A stretch of 64,000 nt of DNA, from assembly GCA_920105625.2 (NCBI GenBank), contig OV050033.1, positions 128,153,821 through 128,217,820 of the forward strand, read 5' to 3'. Position 1 is the stretch's first letter. The number at the start of each line of letters is the position of its first letter. The stretch comes from Clusia tigrina (lineage: Eukaryota > Arthropoda > Insecta > Diptera > Clusiidae). This document shows positions 24,740 to 35,946 of the stretch, piece after piece. Under the pieces are notes generated by a model, which did not search any database, was not told where the DNA came from, and saw nothing but the letters and a program-made list of their open reading frames with translations. A program made the position numbers and the translations under genes.

Positions 24740-25360
24740 TTGAAAACTCTTCCGGGATTAAGACAGTCCAAAACACTTCTGGGGAATTTTAATCCTAGAA
24801 GAGCTAAAGACTTAATAAATGCCTCGGAGTAAATTAAGAATCATCACAGGCATTTTAAACGGACATTGTAGACTCAACTGTCATATGAATAAGTTGAGTC
24901 TATCCTAAGATGCCATCTGTCGATTCTGTGGAGAAACTGACGAAACCTCGCTGCATCTGATCACGGGATGCGGACCATTGGCACACAAAAGACACAGGTG
25001 TTTTCGGAGAATATACAGTATGTCAAGAATGAGTTTACACATTGAACAAAAATTCAGTAAATACAGTAATTAATAAAAATTTGTTACCCAAAACGTATGT
25101 ATCGAAATAAAAAGTAGCCTTTTTTATTAAGTAAGTTGAAAAATTAAATTTTTGTGCAATGTGTAAACTCATTCTTGACATACATACTGTATCTTAGATA
25201 TGAGCAAGATCCATTAACTTGATTTCTCCAAAATATATGAATTCCTGTCGGAAATTAACCTGACAGAAGATCTATAGATGAGACTATTCTCAATCTTTCA
25301 TGAAATAGGGGCATAACAATATATCTTTCTGGTCGCGGTGTATACCACTCTTGAATAAAT
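24740..25360 (+). pseudogene. LINE relic interrupted by a MITE
   Basis: The plus strand at 24835-25010 gives LRIITGILNGHCRL, CRFCGETDETSLHLITGCGP and KRHRCFRR, the typical Cys-rich tail of an RNase-H-bearing LINE. The frame is interrupted exactly at the 25016 MITE and resumes after 25191 as SKIYEFLSEIN. It ends near a (TCTA)n stretch at 25360, which may be the 3' tail. Confidence 0.65.
25016..25189. mobile_element. 174-bp Tc1/mariner-type MITE, TA target duplication
   Basis: Ends read CAGTATG...CATACTG, flanked by TA on both sides (25014-25015 and 25190-25191). The arms share CAAGAATGAGTTTACACATT and then ACAAAAATT over about 37 bp; the right arm has an extra 4 bp (ATGT-like). The core is about 95 bp with no coding capacity. 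It sits inside a LINE tail, so it is younger than that copy. Confidence 0.85.
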
Positions 25361-25364
25361 CTAT

Positions 25365-25505
25365 CTATCTACATTATAATTACTTAAGTTTGCAGGAGGT
25401 TAGGGGGAATGAGTACTAACAATTAAAGCTGATTTAAAAACAAGGAATTTTCAAACCATACTCTGGGCGACCCCACTAGTATGAGTCTGGCATTGCTATC
25501 ACAAG
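25365..25505 (-). mobile_element. SINE copy, minus strand
   Basis: It shares GGAATGAGTACTA and the CCATACTCTGGGCGA junction between body and head with the copies at 4.3 and 46.4 kb. The head (toward 25500) is diverged. Confidence 0.5.
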
Positions 25506-25509
25506 CCGG

Positions 25510-28500
25510 CTAAAAAAATATTTACTAGTTTCATATAAGAATTTATATTGACTTGTTCTATGTGTGCAGACATCTAGATGCACATGCAACTATTCAATAT
25601 TTAGAACTAGTATATTTTACTCGAAGATTGTAAGTATTCGTTTGCAAAGAATTGTATTCGAATTTGGTTTTGTGCAAAAATATATTTCCCAGTATTGAAT
25701 TGTCACATGTGATTATAAAATACATCACACATATAACGATATCTACAACAAGTGGAAGTACACTTTCTTGATCACTGTTATATTATTTAATCTATTGCAA
25801 TTAAACTAGCGAGTAAATATTGGGTTTTTTTTAATATTTCTATGGTTATTGTAGTTTTCTGAATTTATATTCTTTATTAATTCTGGGAATAGGAGTTCCT
25901 GGTATGCCGTAATTTATATTCTATTGATGAATGTGCAATTATTGATGATATGGGCAATATGAGCATATGGAGATGCTAGAGGGTATTGTTGTGGCAAGGA
26001 TGCCAGATATAGGGTGGTCAGTTTTCCATAAAGTGTCTCTCAGTGAAAAGTTTATGGCTCATACGAAGGTGAATATATTTTTTAAGACGTGTAGTTTGGA
26101 TATCTTGGAGGTTTACCTTCTGTATTGTGTCCATTTGTGTTCGTTACATTCAGAGTAGAAATTTTGTACATACATATATTCCTTAGCGTTATGTGTCTAT
26201 ACAGAGTGCACGTGCAACATTTCTGTAAACGACTTTTTTTTTATCGATCTTCCTATTAAAGCAGTTATTATTTAAATTTTAACATGTTAACACTTGTTTT
26301 TCCGCATGGAGATTTGTCGTTTTTTTCTTTCATATAAAAAACTCTTATACATACATATGTTATTTTCGGCATAGCATGTATAAAAGTTTTGTTTATTAAA
26401 GATGACAGATGATATCCCATCCTCGTCGCCAGTTTTGATTTTACATTGAAAGATGATGAATTAATTAAACTTTTAGATGAATTAATTTTGGATGATATCC
26501 CATCCTCGTTGCCTGTTTTGTTTATTGAAGAATTCATTGATTTAGCAATACTTCACTGATCCTCCTTCATCTATGTATGTAGTTCCAATACAGAACTTCT
26601 ACAGCAGTGGCAAAATGCTGCCCTTTTATACCGTATAATTATTTCTTAATTTCTTATGAAATGCCGTATTCTAAATTTCATAGGAAATTTTCTCAACCAA
26701 ATATTTCCTTATTTTCCTATGAAATTCCGTCTTGACAATTTGATAGAAACGTTTCCAAATATTCGTTTTGCAATTTCCTTATATTCATATACATACATGT
26801 GTACATAACATACTTTTACTTACATATGTATGTATATTCATATCCAAAACTTATAAACCCACATCCTCATCTTCGTCTGCAGAATTAACAGTTACTTTAA
26901 TATTTCACTGTTATACATACTAATTAAGATCATTTTCTAAGTGTGAAATGAATAAAAACTGTCAATTAAGATATATTCAAATTCGTATGGGAATATTCAA
27001 CAGATACATATGTAGATGCAATATAAATTTGAAAGAGGGGTAAAAGAAATGAGCGTTGACTGGCCGACTACACTGCGATTTCCGGTGAGCATTGCCATTA
27101 ACGACAGACGTTGAAATGTTTGGTAAAGAAAATTGGCAAACAAAATCAGAATTTCACAAGGTGATGCCATACCATACAATCCACTGTGTGCCAAAGTGCA
27201 CACAAGTTCCACACATAAAGGTGTTTTCACCCAACCAACTTACATATCTGCAGCGACAGAAATATTGATTTGCTATAGACTCTAAAAGCCTTGAGAGAAC
27301 ATGGTGTGACAAACCCCAGTGAGCATTTTGTGTGAGTGTAGCATAACACTTGCGCATGTGTGTATGTGTGTGTCTGCGGTTGTGTGCGAGGGTACGACAG
27401 AAAGCTGAAATGCCACCCCAATATGTTAAAAAATCGGCCAACAAAAAGAAGAGGGTTTTTGTATATGATTAGATATTTTGAAGCGTTTTTAATAAAATGT
27501 AAAAAAAAACTATTTAAGTGTCGAACCACAAACATACACCCACAAAATACAAAGCACACACAAACATATCCCAGCTATAATATTTTCTTTTTTACTGTGT
27601 CATGATACGACAAATAAAATATATCGTGTACGCTGACTTCTCTTTGCTTCTCTTCTACAGAAATACATACATACATACGTTCGATTATCAAGTATATATA
27701 TGTATGTAGTATACACAATATGTATGCCTGAATGTGAACAAAACGACCGACCTACACACGAAGCACAACGAGCAAGAAATAACATGTCTGTGCAAGCTGA
27801 GAGAAATATATTGTGTATACGTACGTACTTATGTACACATGTATGTGCAGTAAGGTTTATGAGTCTCGTTTACAGCACGAACTATACGAATTTCATGACA
27901 AAACGGAGCCAGTCGAGAAGAACAACAACGAGCAAGCTGAACCAACTCAGATGCCGAGCGTATTTCGGTTGGTTTTACCGACCGTGTATGAGCAACAGAA
28001 TTTTATTTTTTATTCTGGCACTTGAGGGTTAAAATATTATCTGCTATTAACATATTTTATGGTCTTTACAATTTTGGTGTATGCTCAGATTTAGTTGACT
28101 GAGTATCATTTTTCAGTTGTGGCTATTTAACGGGAGTAACTAGCTGCAAACTGACCCACTCGTTTATTTAACCCACGCCTTGCTGTAGGGCAATAAAACC
28201 CTCACAACTAAGAAGGATGTGTAAAGCGCAAACTGCGATAATACCAAGAAAATGAATAGGAACATTTTATTTGTATTTGCCTCCTCACCTTATTTAGTAT
28301 GAATTTTTTAAATTCTCTGCTGGCAGTGTAGAGTTTTTACTATAATTATTCCTAGCTGTTTAGGGTTTGAAATTTTTTGAAATTTTTATTGTTTTTTTTA
28401 TTTATTGTATATGATCATTATATTTTCTAAGAGCTATGCGATTAGACTTTTATTATTTTTATGAGAAATTGGTCTAGAATAGTGCATGTAAGGCTGATGT

Positions 28501-29310
28501 TGTACCAGACAACATAAACTTGTTTGTCTCACCACCAAATTAATTTATTTTTTAAATGGATATCAGGAAAATTTCCAGCTCAAAAGTCAACTGTAATTTA
28601 CTTTAATTTCTTATACTAATCATTTTCTTACGCTAGAAGCGCATTGAATCAGACAAAGGCTAAAAGACAGCTTTCGGACTAACTTTACCGTTATGGGACA
28701 CACAATTCAATGGTAGTGCGCGCACTAAATAGAGCAACACAAATCATGGCAGAGCACAGTAGAACACGAAAGAGCATTAGTCAGAGAGCTAACTTTGGCT
28801 TAGCAAGAAAAGCCAAGTAGGCAACAGTCAGTCAAACACAGAATAGACAGGCATAGTCAAAGAGCAAAAAAACATAACCGCAGGTAATCAAATGAGCGCA
28901 CGCTCACTGAATAAAGCAAAACACGCAGCAAATCACGTTGGGGATATGTTAGGCATGACTAATGCTGTCTGATGCAGGTTCAGCCTATTCATTCAGTCAA
29001 CAAAAATGTGTGAAAGTGAAAAGTTGATCTTTTGCGTGGAGAGCCGTCCGGCAATCTACAACACAAAATTAAAAGAGCATAGCGACAAAAATAAAATAGA
29101 TATGTAAGTTGTGGCAAGAAAGTGCTTTGGAAATGAATTATGATAGTTGGTTTTGACTTATTTTATTGTGTAATTGTGTTTATTTGGAGACTCTCATTCC
29201 TGAATTAAAATGGGCGAGGCTAAAAAATATTTGAGTACAGATATGTTTTAATCGCGACCTGAATGTGAACTGACCAAAATTTCAAAGTCCTAGGAGTCCT
29301 GGTTTGGGAG
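25510..29310. other. Non-coding, AT-rich intergenic stretch
   Basis: No gene recognised. A word GATGATATCCCATCCTCGT is duplicated at about 26410 and 26492 (82-bp period). CATA/TATG microsatellites occur near 26790, 27660 and 27810. Positions 28620-29080 have somewhat higher GC and could be decayed transposon sequence that I cannot name. Confidence 0.4.
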
Positions 29311-30727
29311 TTAAAGGATGTTGCCTATAGGCAACTTTGGGCAATAGTGAACAGAGAACAATTTTGAAATACAGATAAATTTGTAATAGTATATGTATAT
29401 GTTTCTATTTGAAAATTTTCATACATTTAGGTATGAAAAGAAACAAAACAATTTTTTTGCGGGCTGCAACATAAATACACCTTACATTTGCTGCACCTTT
29501 ATCGAGGACATCCAGTTTGACATAGTCTGCAGCGTCCTTTTGAACTCCATTCGACCCAATGTCTCGTTTGGTCATACCTTTTACATCTTTCCGGGTTTGG
29601 AACATATGTACGCTCTTTTACGGGAGCTTGTAGAGGCAGCTGATGATGATGGAGATGAGGATCGAGCTGATGATGATCCAGCTGGTGAAGTTGGAGCTGG
29701 CGAACTCATGGAAAGTAACGATGGGCGACCTCTTTTGCGTGGTATTATCGTTATATTTGTTGCGTGCATTAGCTCATTTGCGATATCAAGATGAAAATCG
29801 AGCAGTTACATGAATTTCTTTTCACCCGTATTATTTGCTATGTCTCTTCGGTACAAAATCCAGCTGTTGACTACCGCAGAGTTTATGCACCAGTAGAAAA
29901 TTCGCATATACCACTTTTTTGAACGGTGGTTCATTTTATATAGTTCTAGTAACATGTCAGCAAGGTCAACTCCTCCCATATGTCTATTGTAACAATCAAC
30001 TATACCTGGACGGATTACTATCTCCTTTTTGAGGTTGTGTGGAATTATCATTGATGTGGAAACACTGCTTTATTTTTTCAAAACGATTTCTTGCAAATGA
30101 TTCTGTTATCGCTGTAAGTCGGAAATTTTGCACCCATGCCATTCTCATTTGAGGTATTTTCACTGCACCTAGGTACAGTAATACACTGATAAATCTCTTT
30201 ATTTCGTAAGGTTCACATTTCAGTTCAAGTCCATTTGTTTGCATCGCGTTTATATTCGTCTCAGCACAGATCTTTTGAATAATTTCATCATCAAAAAAGT
30301 CGACAAAATATGCTAGTGGATCTTTACATTCACCGCAGATGACTTCGTTTTTCCAAGAATATCGCAATCGTTCATTCCAATACTTCTCCATCTCAAACTA
30401 TCTAAGTTAATTTTTTCAACTACCTGTGCTGTTTCTTCGTTTATAGTTTCGCTACTTAGTTCTATCCCATCTTCAACAACCTTCTCAATCAACTCAATAT
30501 CAATGTCATTTTCATCCACTTTATGCAGTGTCTCCTGTATTACATTTTCCAAAAAATCACCGTCATCGATATCTTCATTTTCGCTGTCCATATCAGAATC
30601 ATCCCAGTCAAAATTGAGAAATTTTTCAATCTCTTCTACATTCAAACCTTTAGACGTCATTGCTGGTAAAGAAAATATACTTACATAGAATTCACATATA
30701 ATGGACCAATGTTGCCTATAGGCAATG
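29311..30727 (-). mobile_element. Internally deleted piggyBac-like transposon
   Basis: Minus-strand piggyBac transposase pieces lie between near-identical inverted 20-bp repeats TTGCCTATAGGCAACWTTGG: left at 29321-29340 and right as reverse complement at 30706-30725 (19/20). A TTAA (29311-29314), the piggyBac target, lies just outside the left repeat. No TTAA lies at the matching distance on the right, so the ends are approximate. Confidence 0.85.
29405..30660 (-). pseudogene. piggyBac transposase pseudogene
   Basis: It starts with MTSKGLNVEEIEKFLNFDWD, an acidic N-terminus (30660 to about 30390). After a frameshift comes a core with YWNERLRYSWK, DEIIQKICAETN and ARNRFEKIKQCFHIND (30391 to about 30050). 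The sequence then jumps, at a junction near 30040, to VDCYNRHMGGVDLADMLLEL and KKWYMRIFYWCINSAVVNSW, the C-terminal part of the DDE domain. A basic KRGRPS linker and a broken Cys-rich tail follow to about 29405. The region that should hold the catalytic aspartates lies in the deletion. Family proteins are usually about 550-600 residues and roughly a third is missing. Not functional. Confidence 0.88.
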
Positions 30728-30869
30728 TCGCGTTTGACAAAATACTGAGGTCAAACTTGAATTAATTTTTTGCCTATTTTTATTTTATTGTAATCTCTTA
30801 CCTGTATTTAGTTACAAAAATCACTTATAACACAAAAACTGTTTTATTAAACTTTTTATTTTATTATTT

Positions 30870-31315
30870 TGCAAAGGCATACACCATCTGGTTCGTCTGC
30901 ATCAAAAAAGAGTTTGGTACCTCTCAGATGTTTTGAATTTTTTACAAAGTCATATGACTAAGCACAGAAATGGCGTAACTAATGTCTCTCCGGAAGACCA
31001 ATTTTCAATTGAAGCGGAGTTATCCCCGGAATTTCCCGATTCCTCTGCGATATCAGCTGCAGAACAAATATCTATCCCGAAGAAGAAGAAAAAAGTACCT
31101 GCAATGGAACAAATTGTTGAGCCAATGATAGAGTTCTTCCGTCATCGGTGAAATGAAATTGTTGCAGAGGAGGGCAACAGTAACCTAACTTTTTTAAGGG
31201 CTTAATTCCAGACATGGAAAACTGTCTTCAGTTAGACAGAGGCAATTCAAAAAAATCGCATTCAATGCTTTGAAGAACAGGATATAGCCGAGCTTAATGA
31301 AATGTTACAAAAATA
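30870..31315 (+). pseudogene. Decayed MADF-BESS protein fragment
   Basis: The plus strand gives the end of a MADF domain (WYLSDVLNFLQSHMTKHRN, after SGSSASKK in another frame), an acidic/Ser spacer and a KKKKK run (30933-31151). After frame changes a BESS-like helix follows (FLRA, PDMEN, then LSSVRQRQFKKIAFNALKN around 31208-31260). The first half of MADF is gone and at least two frameshifts are present. BESS domains mediate protein-protein contact in Adf-1-like factors and in PIF transposon accessory proteins. Confidence 0.55.
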
Positions 31316-31319
31316 ATTT

Positions 31320-32990
31320 AAACATATTTACATATAGATATGTGAATAAAGTAAGAAAAATTGTTAATAATACAGTTATAAAACCGTTGAGAACTTTTCT
31401 TACCTGTAAACACTCAAATAAATTTAATATATAAAATTATATTATAAAATATATATAATATTATATAAACAAAAATAATTTTACACATTTTATCATAATA
31501 ATTTTAGTACCTATTTATTCGAACTAAATTGCATTTATATCTCGTTAAATTGTATCGAACTTGATGAAATAAAATAATCTAAATATTGTGCCAAACATAT
31601 TTTTCTTTTCATTATTTTTCTGAATCATATAATTATTTCCTCTTACTAATAAGAAATAATATAAATTTGATAACCTATTTTCCAAATTTTTATTTTTTCT
31701 TTACTACAAATTCGTCAAATGGGAATTGGCATATATAGTAACCCTTTTTTGCGAGAAGGACTCGCGCACGCTGATAGAGAGCGAATTTTTCTCTGAGAAA
31801 ACAAGAACAACAAAGCATAATACACTGGGCGCTGTTGTTGTGTTTACTTATATGAGGAACTTTGACCCTGATTTTAGCCCAGTTAATGACAACATAAGAC
31901 AATAATTTATATATTCTGCAAATCTACATGACTGAACCTTTCATATAAAAAAACAATTCGAAAATCGGGTTAATAGGAAGCTGGTAAAAGGGTGCACAAA
32001 AATGTGCTTCCGTATTAATATATGTATACTAGATTATCAACTGATTACGTTGTTCTTATTGCATAAATGAAAACCGCTTATTTGTTTAAATTATTAATTA
32101 TGTGTTTATAATTATTTAAATTATTATTAGTTTATAATAAATTTACTGCAGAAACGAAAATAGTTTATTTTTATTTATTTCAATTATTAATTATTTGTAT
32201 ACATTATTATTGGATAAATGGAAACAATTCCATTTTTCTCTGATCATAGAAGAAAACCGAGGATCTTGAAAATAGGAACACTTATGCTAAACAGATCAGT
32301 TATCGAAGGTACTATTGAAGAGAATTGTATTGAGGTATATGTAATGGACAGAATTTAATAGTACTTTAACTTCTTCACAAGATGTACAGAATTGCTGATT
32401 TATGATTGAGAATGGTTCTAAAAACATTTGATACCAATTTTAAGTTCGTCTACCAAATAAATTAACAAGCATTTATAAACTTAGTTTCTCAGGGAGCCGT
32501 TATAACTCAACTGCAAACCTATTTGTAAACAAAAAATTGTAAGCGATGATACTATTGGTACAATAGCAATAGTTAACTATTAGAGAGAGGTTCACAAGTA
32601 AACGGGAAAATAATCACAATACAGAAAATATAGCTTATATATAAAGTCGGGGAATTTTAATAAGCCTTATAATAATAATTAATTAGCCTCTTAATAATAA
32701 TAATTAACAAGCTTAATAAGTTACGTATGTGAGCTAAGCGAACTCTTAACATGCAGTGTGAAGTGTAACACACGCCTTAGTGAGCATGTGGCAACCGCAA
32801 TACCAGTTTCTTAGTACTTTACATAGCCATAGCACACGCATACTCACACATAACTGCAGTAGGATTAGTGTGTGTGCTACGTGAGCAAGAATTAAATATG
32901 ATGTAAGCTCCTACAATCAAATGTCTGAAGTAGTGTGATACATGAATTTAGTGTTTAAGTCATGAATTATAAATTATGAATTATTCATCC
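31320..32990. other. Non-coding, AT-rich
   Basis: No gene or element recognised. Short A/T repeats and ATTATTAATT words occur. Slightly more complex sequence at 32750-32900 precedes the 3' end of the MADF-BESS gene. Confidence 0.4.
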
Positions 32991-32993
32991 CCA

Positions 32994-33908
32994 TTACAAC
33001 TTGTGATTCTTCTTCTCTATAAGCTCCTTCAATGTTTCCATTACAGAAATTCGTAATGTGATTTTCTCGTAATCATTCAAATTTTCCAGATATGGAAGTA
33101 AACTCTGGAAAAAGTCCATATCGGAATTTTTTGGAAGTTCCGATTTGGGTCTCTTCTTGGCTTCCACATATGAAATGAATGCCGTTTCGATGCCGTCGCA
33201 TATTTTTGCTTTCGCCTTTCGCTTTAAGTCGCTGGCAGGGATCGATGTTGAGTCCTCCACGTTATCGTCATTGTCATCAGAAGATTCGTCGTCTTCTTGC
33301 TCGAGGGAATGATGGTCTTTTTCGGTAAAATTAGACGTTTCCACATGGTGTATGCTCTCCTTTTCCTGAATCGATTCTGATTCACGACTGGTGTCGTTGC
33401 ATTCCTTTGGAAACTTATCGGCAAAATAACCCGTGTGCTTTCTTGGCTTCAAGTGGGGCAAAAGGAACTGCATATATTTGGAGAGGTAGTAACTGTTGTT
33501 GTTTGCTTTTTCCCGTAGGGATCGGTTGAAATTATTCCTTAATGTTGTCCATTTTGACATACAATCGACGACTGCAAAGAGAAAAATTCATCAGTATTTC
33601 TGTATACAAATTATTAATTGTATTTGCATATGAAACAAGTTTTTTTTATGAATCAACCCTTTCATGAGAAAACCTCGCGGGAAATTTTCTTCCCCATCCC
33701 AGCGAGACAATAAAAAAATCTTTCTTTAAAATAGGGTTGAATAAGTTCATTTAATCTCACCAGTTTCATTTAATATATTTGAAATTTCCTTCCACGCTTT
33801 GTCACATTCCCGCTTATTGGCGTAGGAATCCAACTTGGAATTATATAATTGTGGATAACTTTTCACCAGTTGCAGAAATCGCACATTAAATTCTGGATCG
33901 CTTTTCAT
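32994..33908 (-). CDS. MADF-BESS domain protein, two exons, intact
   Basis: Exons 33908-33761 (148 bp) and 33571-32994 (578 bp) join in phase 1 to give 241 residues. The donor is GTGAGA, the acceptor TTTGCAG and the intron 189 bp. An N-terminal MADF (Myb/SANT-like DNA-binding) domain spans about residues 7-92, with EFNVRFLQLVKSYPQLYN, then CDKAWKEIS, VVDCMSKWTTLRNNF and KYMQFLLPHLKPRK. A long acidic Ser/Glu/Asp linker follows, then a C-terminal BESS helix pair (about 200-237: FFQSLLPYLENLNDYEKITL). The start is the first Met after an in-frame TGA. No stops or frameshifts. Family members are sequence-specific transcription factors (Adf-1 type) or accessory proteins of PIF/Harbinger transposons. 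The divergent PIF-like fragment at 34.4 kb favours the second origin, possibly now domesticated. Confidence 0.85.
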
Positions 33909-34425
33909 TTTGCTGTCCTTCAACTTTCGAGCACGTCCTCTTCGTCACAACTATAAAATGCAAATGATTTACATAAGTATTCAAATGTCCTGCCAACTTA
34001 GGGTGGAAGTTGAGTAATAAACAAGGCTGAGATTAATGGCAATGCTGTAAGTAAGCAACAACAAGAGGGAAGAAATTCCATTAATTAAAAGTAAATAGAT
34101 GAACTTTCGCTCAGCATCTTAATTCCTACCCGTACTCCAAACCACAAAAGTCGATGATGGCGATATGACTAAAGCACTGACTTAATCACCCATGACTGCT
34201 TTAGTCAATTGACTTTTAACTGCCGTGCTGCATTCAAATATCCAATTTTCACTGCCACTGCTGTGCATTTCAGTTCGACACAATGATTGATTCAAAGCTT
34301 AAGCGACCCCGACACGAGACTGCATTGCTTACATCACACTCATATGTGTGTGCAGTATCTTTGCACCGACACGTCACTGCATACACTTCAATCATTCATT
34401 TTTCGTTTACTCTTTCGGTGTGCGG

Positions 34426-34686
34426 ATGACAATGTCAGATACGGATAAAATAATTTTGACTGCGGTTGTTGAAAAACAAAAGCAACGAAAAAAAAGAATT
34501 TGGATGAAAAATTGGTACCGAAAAAGGAATGAGTTTACTCATAAAAATTTACTCATCAATGGTGGTAAATTCAATAAATTCGATGAGAAATGTTTTTCTC
34601 CGCTTTCCGCCATGACGTCCGCACGCTATAAAATTCTGTTTCGAATGAGTGCATGTTCAGTCACGGAAATACATAAGACGTATTGA
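34426..34686 (+). pseudogene. PIF/Harbinger-like transposase N-terminal fragment
   Basis: The frame starting MTMSDTDKIIL has the layout of PIF/Harbinger transposase N-termini: a short acidic/hydrophobic start, a basic KQRKKRIW and WYRKRNEF block, a spacer, then YKILFRMSACSVTEI, which resembles the family's FRMS box. It stops at 34686 and no DDE catalytic domain follows. It is divergent from the MADF-BESS gene about 520 bp away. The assignment rests on short motifs seen by eye. Confidence 0.5.
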
Positions 34687-34698
34687 CTGAACACACCG

Positions 34699-34745
34699 CA
34701 TGCAGTAAGCAAAATCCAAATGATTTGGATTTTGCTTACTGCATG
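34699..34745. repeat. 47-bp palindrome, 23-bp perfect arms
   Basis: Arms 34699-34721 and 34723-34745 are perfect reverse complements around a single G at 34722. The arm begins CATGCAGTAAGCAAAATCC. It lies 13 bp after the PIF-like frame ends. It may be a transposon end-to-end junction, a rearrangement scar or a strong hairpin. Confidence 0.95.
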
Positions 34746-34749
34746 GCTT

Positions 34750-35365
34750 CAGTCATTGTATATGAGACGCTTAGTTGCTCGTTGAAATGCGTGTTGCAGC
34801 AATCGTTGTCTGCAATATCCAAAGTGTGAAGCAAAAACTGAAAAGAGTGAATTGTGAAGCAAACAAAAATGGCAACTGAAAACAAATTAAAATTGGTTAA
34901 ATTTCATCATGTCCGACTATTTTTCGAATGTTTCTTCGTCCATCGTCATATCATTTCATTAGTCTTTTGGGTCACTTTCTTTTAATTCCTTCAACAATAT
35001 ATAATTTGAAGATTCTTCTTTCTTTAAAAGACAATTTTTTTACTACATTATTCTTTTCTTTTTTGGTTATATCTCCCCTTCCTCATCTTTATACAACAGT
35101 TTGTCAAAAACAATAATTGCATAATAATTCCCTTAGTAGGTCATTCATTTCGAAAATTTGCTTATCTTCCGCGTAGGTCCGTTTGATTACACAATACACA
35201 CAGTAATGAAGTTGCTGCAACGGTTGCCCCGTATGTATTGAATATGAAAAACAGGTTGAATCAACACGTTGCTTCGACAGTTGCCTCATGTGTATGCAGC
35301 ATTACGATTCTGTACATCATGTAGTAACGTGTCGGGGCTGCTTAAGCTACAAAATAGAAGTACGA
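34750..35365. other. Non-coding stretch
   Basis: No gene or element recognised. T-rich around 34980-35080. Confidence 0.4.
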
Positions 35366-35369
35366 AATA

Positions 35370-35765
35370 CAAAGACCCCAAAAGGGAGTACAAATAAGCT
35401 GACCACAAGGCTACAACAAGGGTACAAAAATCACAATTCCATTCAATTAGATTATCAGTTGAATTATCAATGAGGTGAAAACAACTGATCGCTAAGAAAA
35501 ATTTACGAACGTAAAAGATGCCCAAGAAGAAGAGTGATTTTCCCTAATAAGTACGCCAGGGTGCACTTATAAGGTGGTCACAAGGCTACAACAAGCTTAC
35601 AACCAAAACAATTTCAATAAATTAGAGTGTCAGTTGAGTTTGTAATTAGGTAAAAATATCTGATCGCTAAAAAAGTAACAATCAAGAAGAAAAGTGATTT
35701 TCCTTTCAGACCACTTAGTAAGTGTACCTTAAAAAACTCTAGGGAAATAGTCCTCTGGTGAATTA
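35370..35765 (+). repeat. Tandem duplication, about 190-bp unit
   Basis: Two copies share ACAAGGCTACAACAAG, TATCTGATCGCTAA-like and AAGTGATTTTCC words. Non-coding. Confidence 0.8.
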
Positions 35766-35829
35766 AAACAAAAGAATTCCTACATGAACCCACTAAAAAC
35801 AATCTAAATATTATTATATGAAATAAAAA

Positions 35830-35833
35830 TATT

Positions 35834-35903
<70 letters not shown>

Positions 35904-35908
35904 TATAG

Positions 35909-35943
<35 letters not shown>
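35830..35943. repeat. (AT)n microsatellite
   Basis: A TA tract with a GTGTG interruption. It is the target into which the mariner element inserted. Confidence 0.95.

Positions 35944-35945
<2 letters not shown>

Positions 35946-35946
<1 letters not shown>

Noticed and set aside
27154..28032. Several ORFs of 77-110 codons on both strands
   Set aside because: They overlap each other in conflicting frames, carry no motif and contain CA/TG microsatellite translations.
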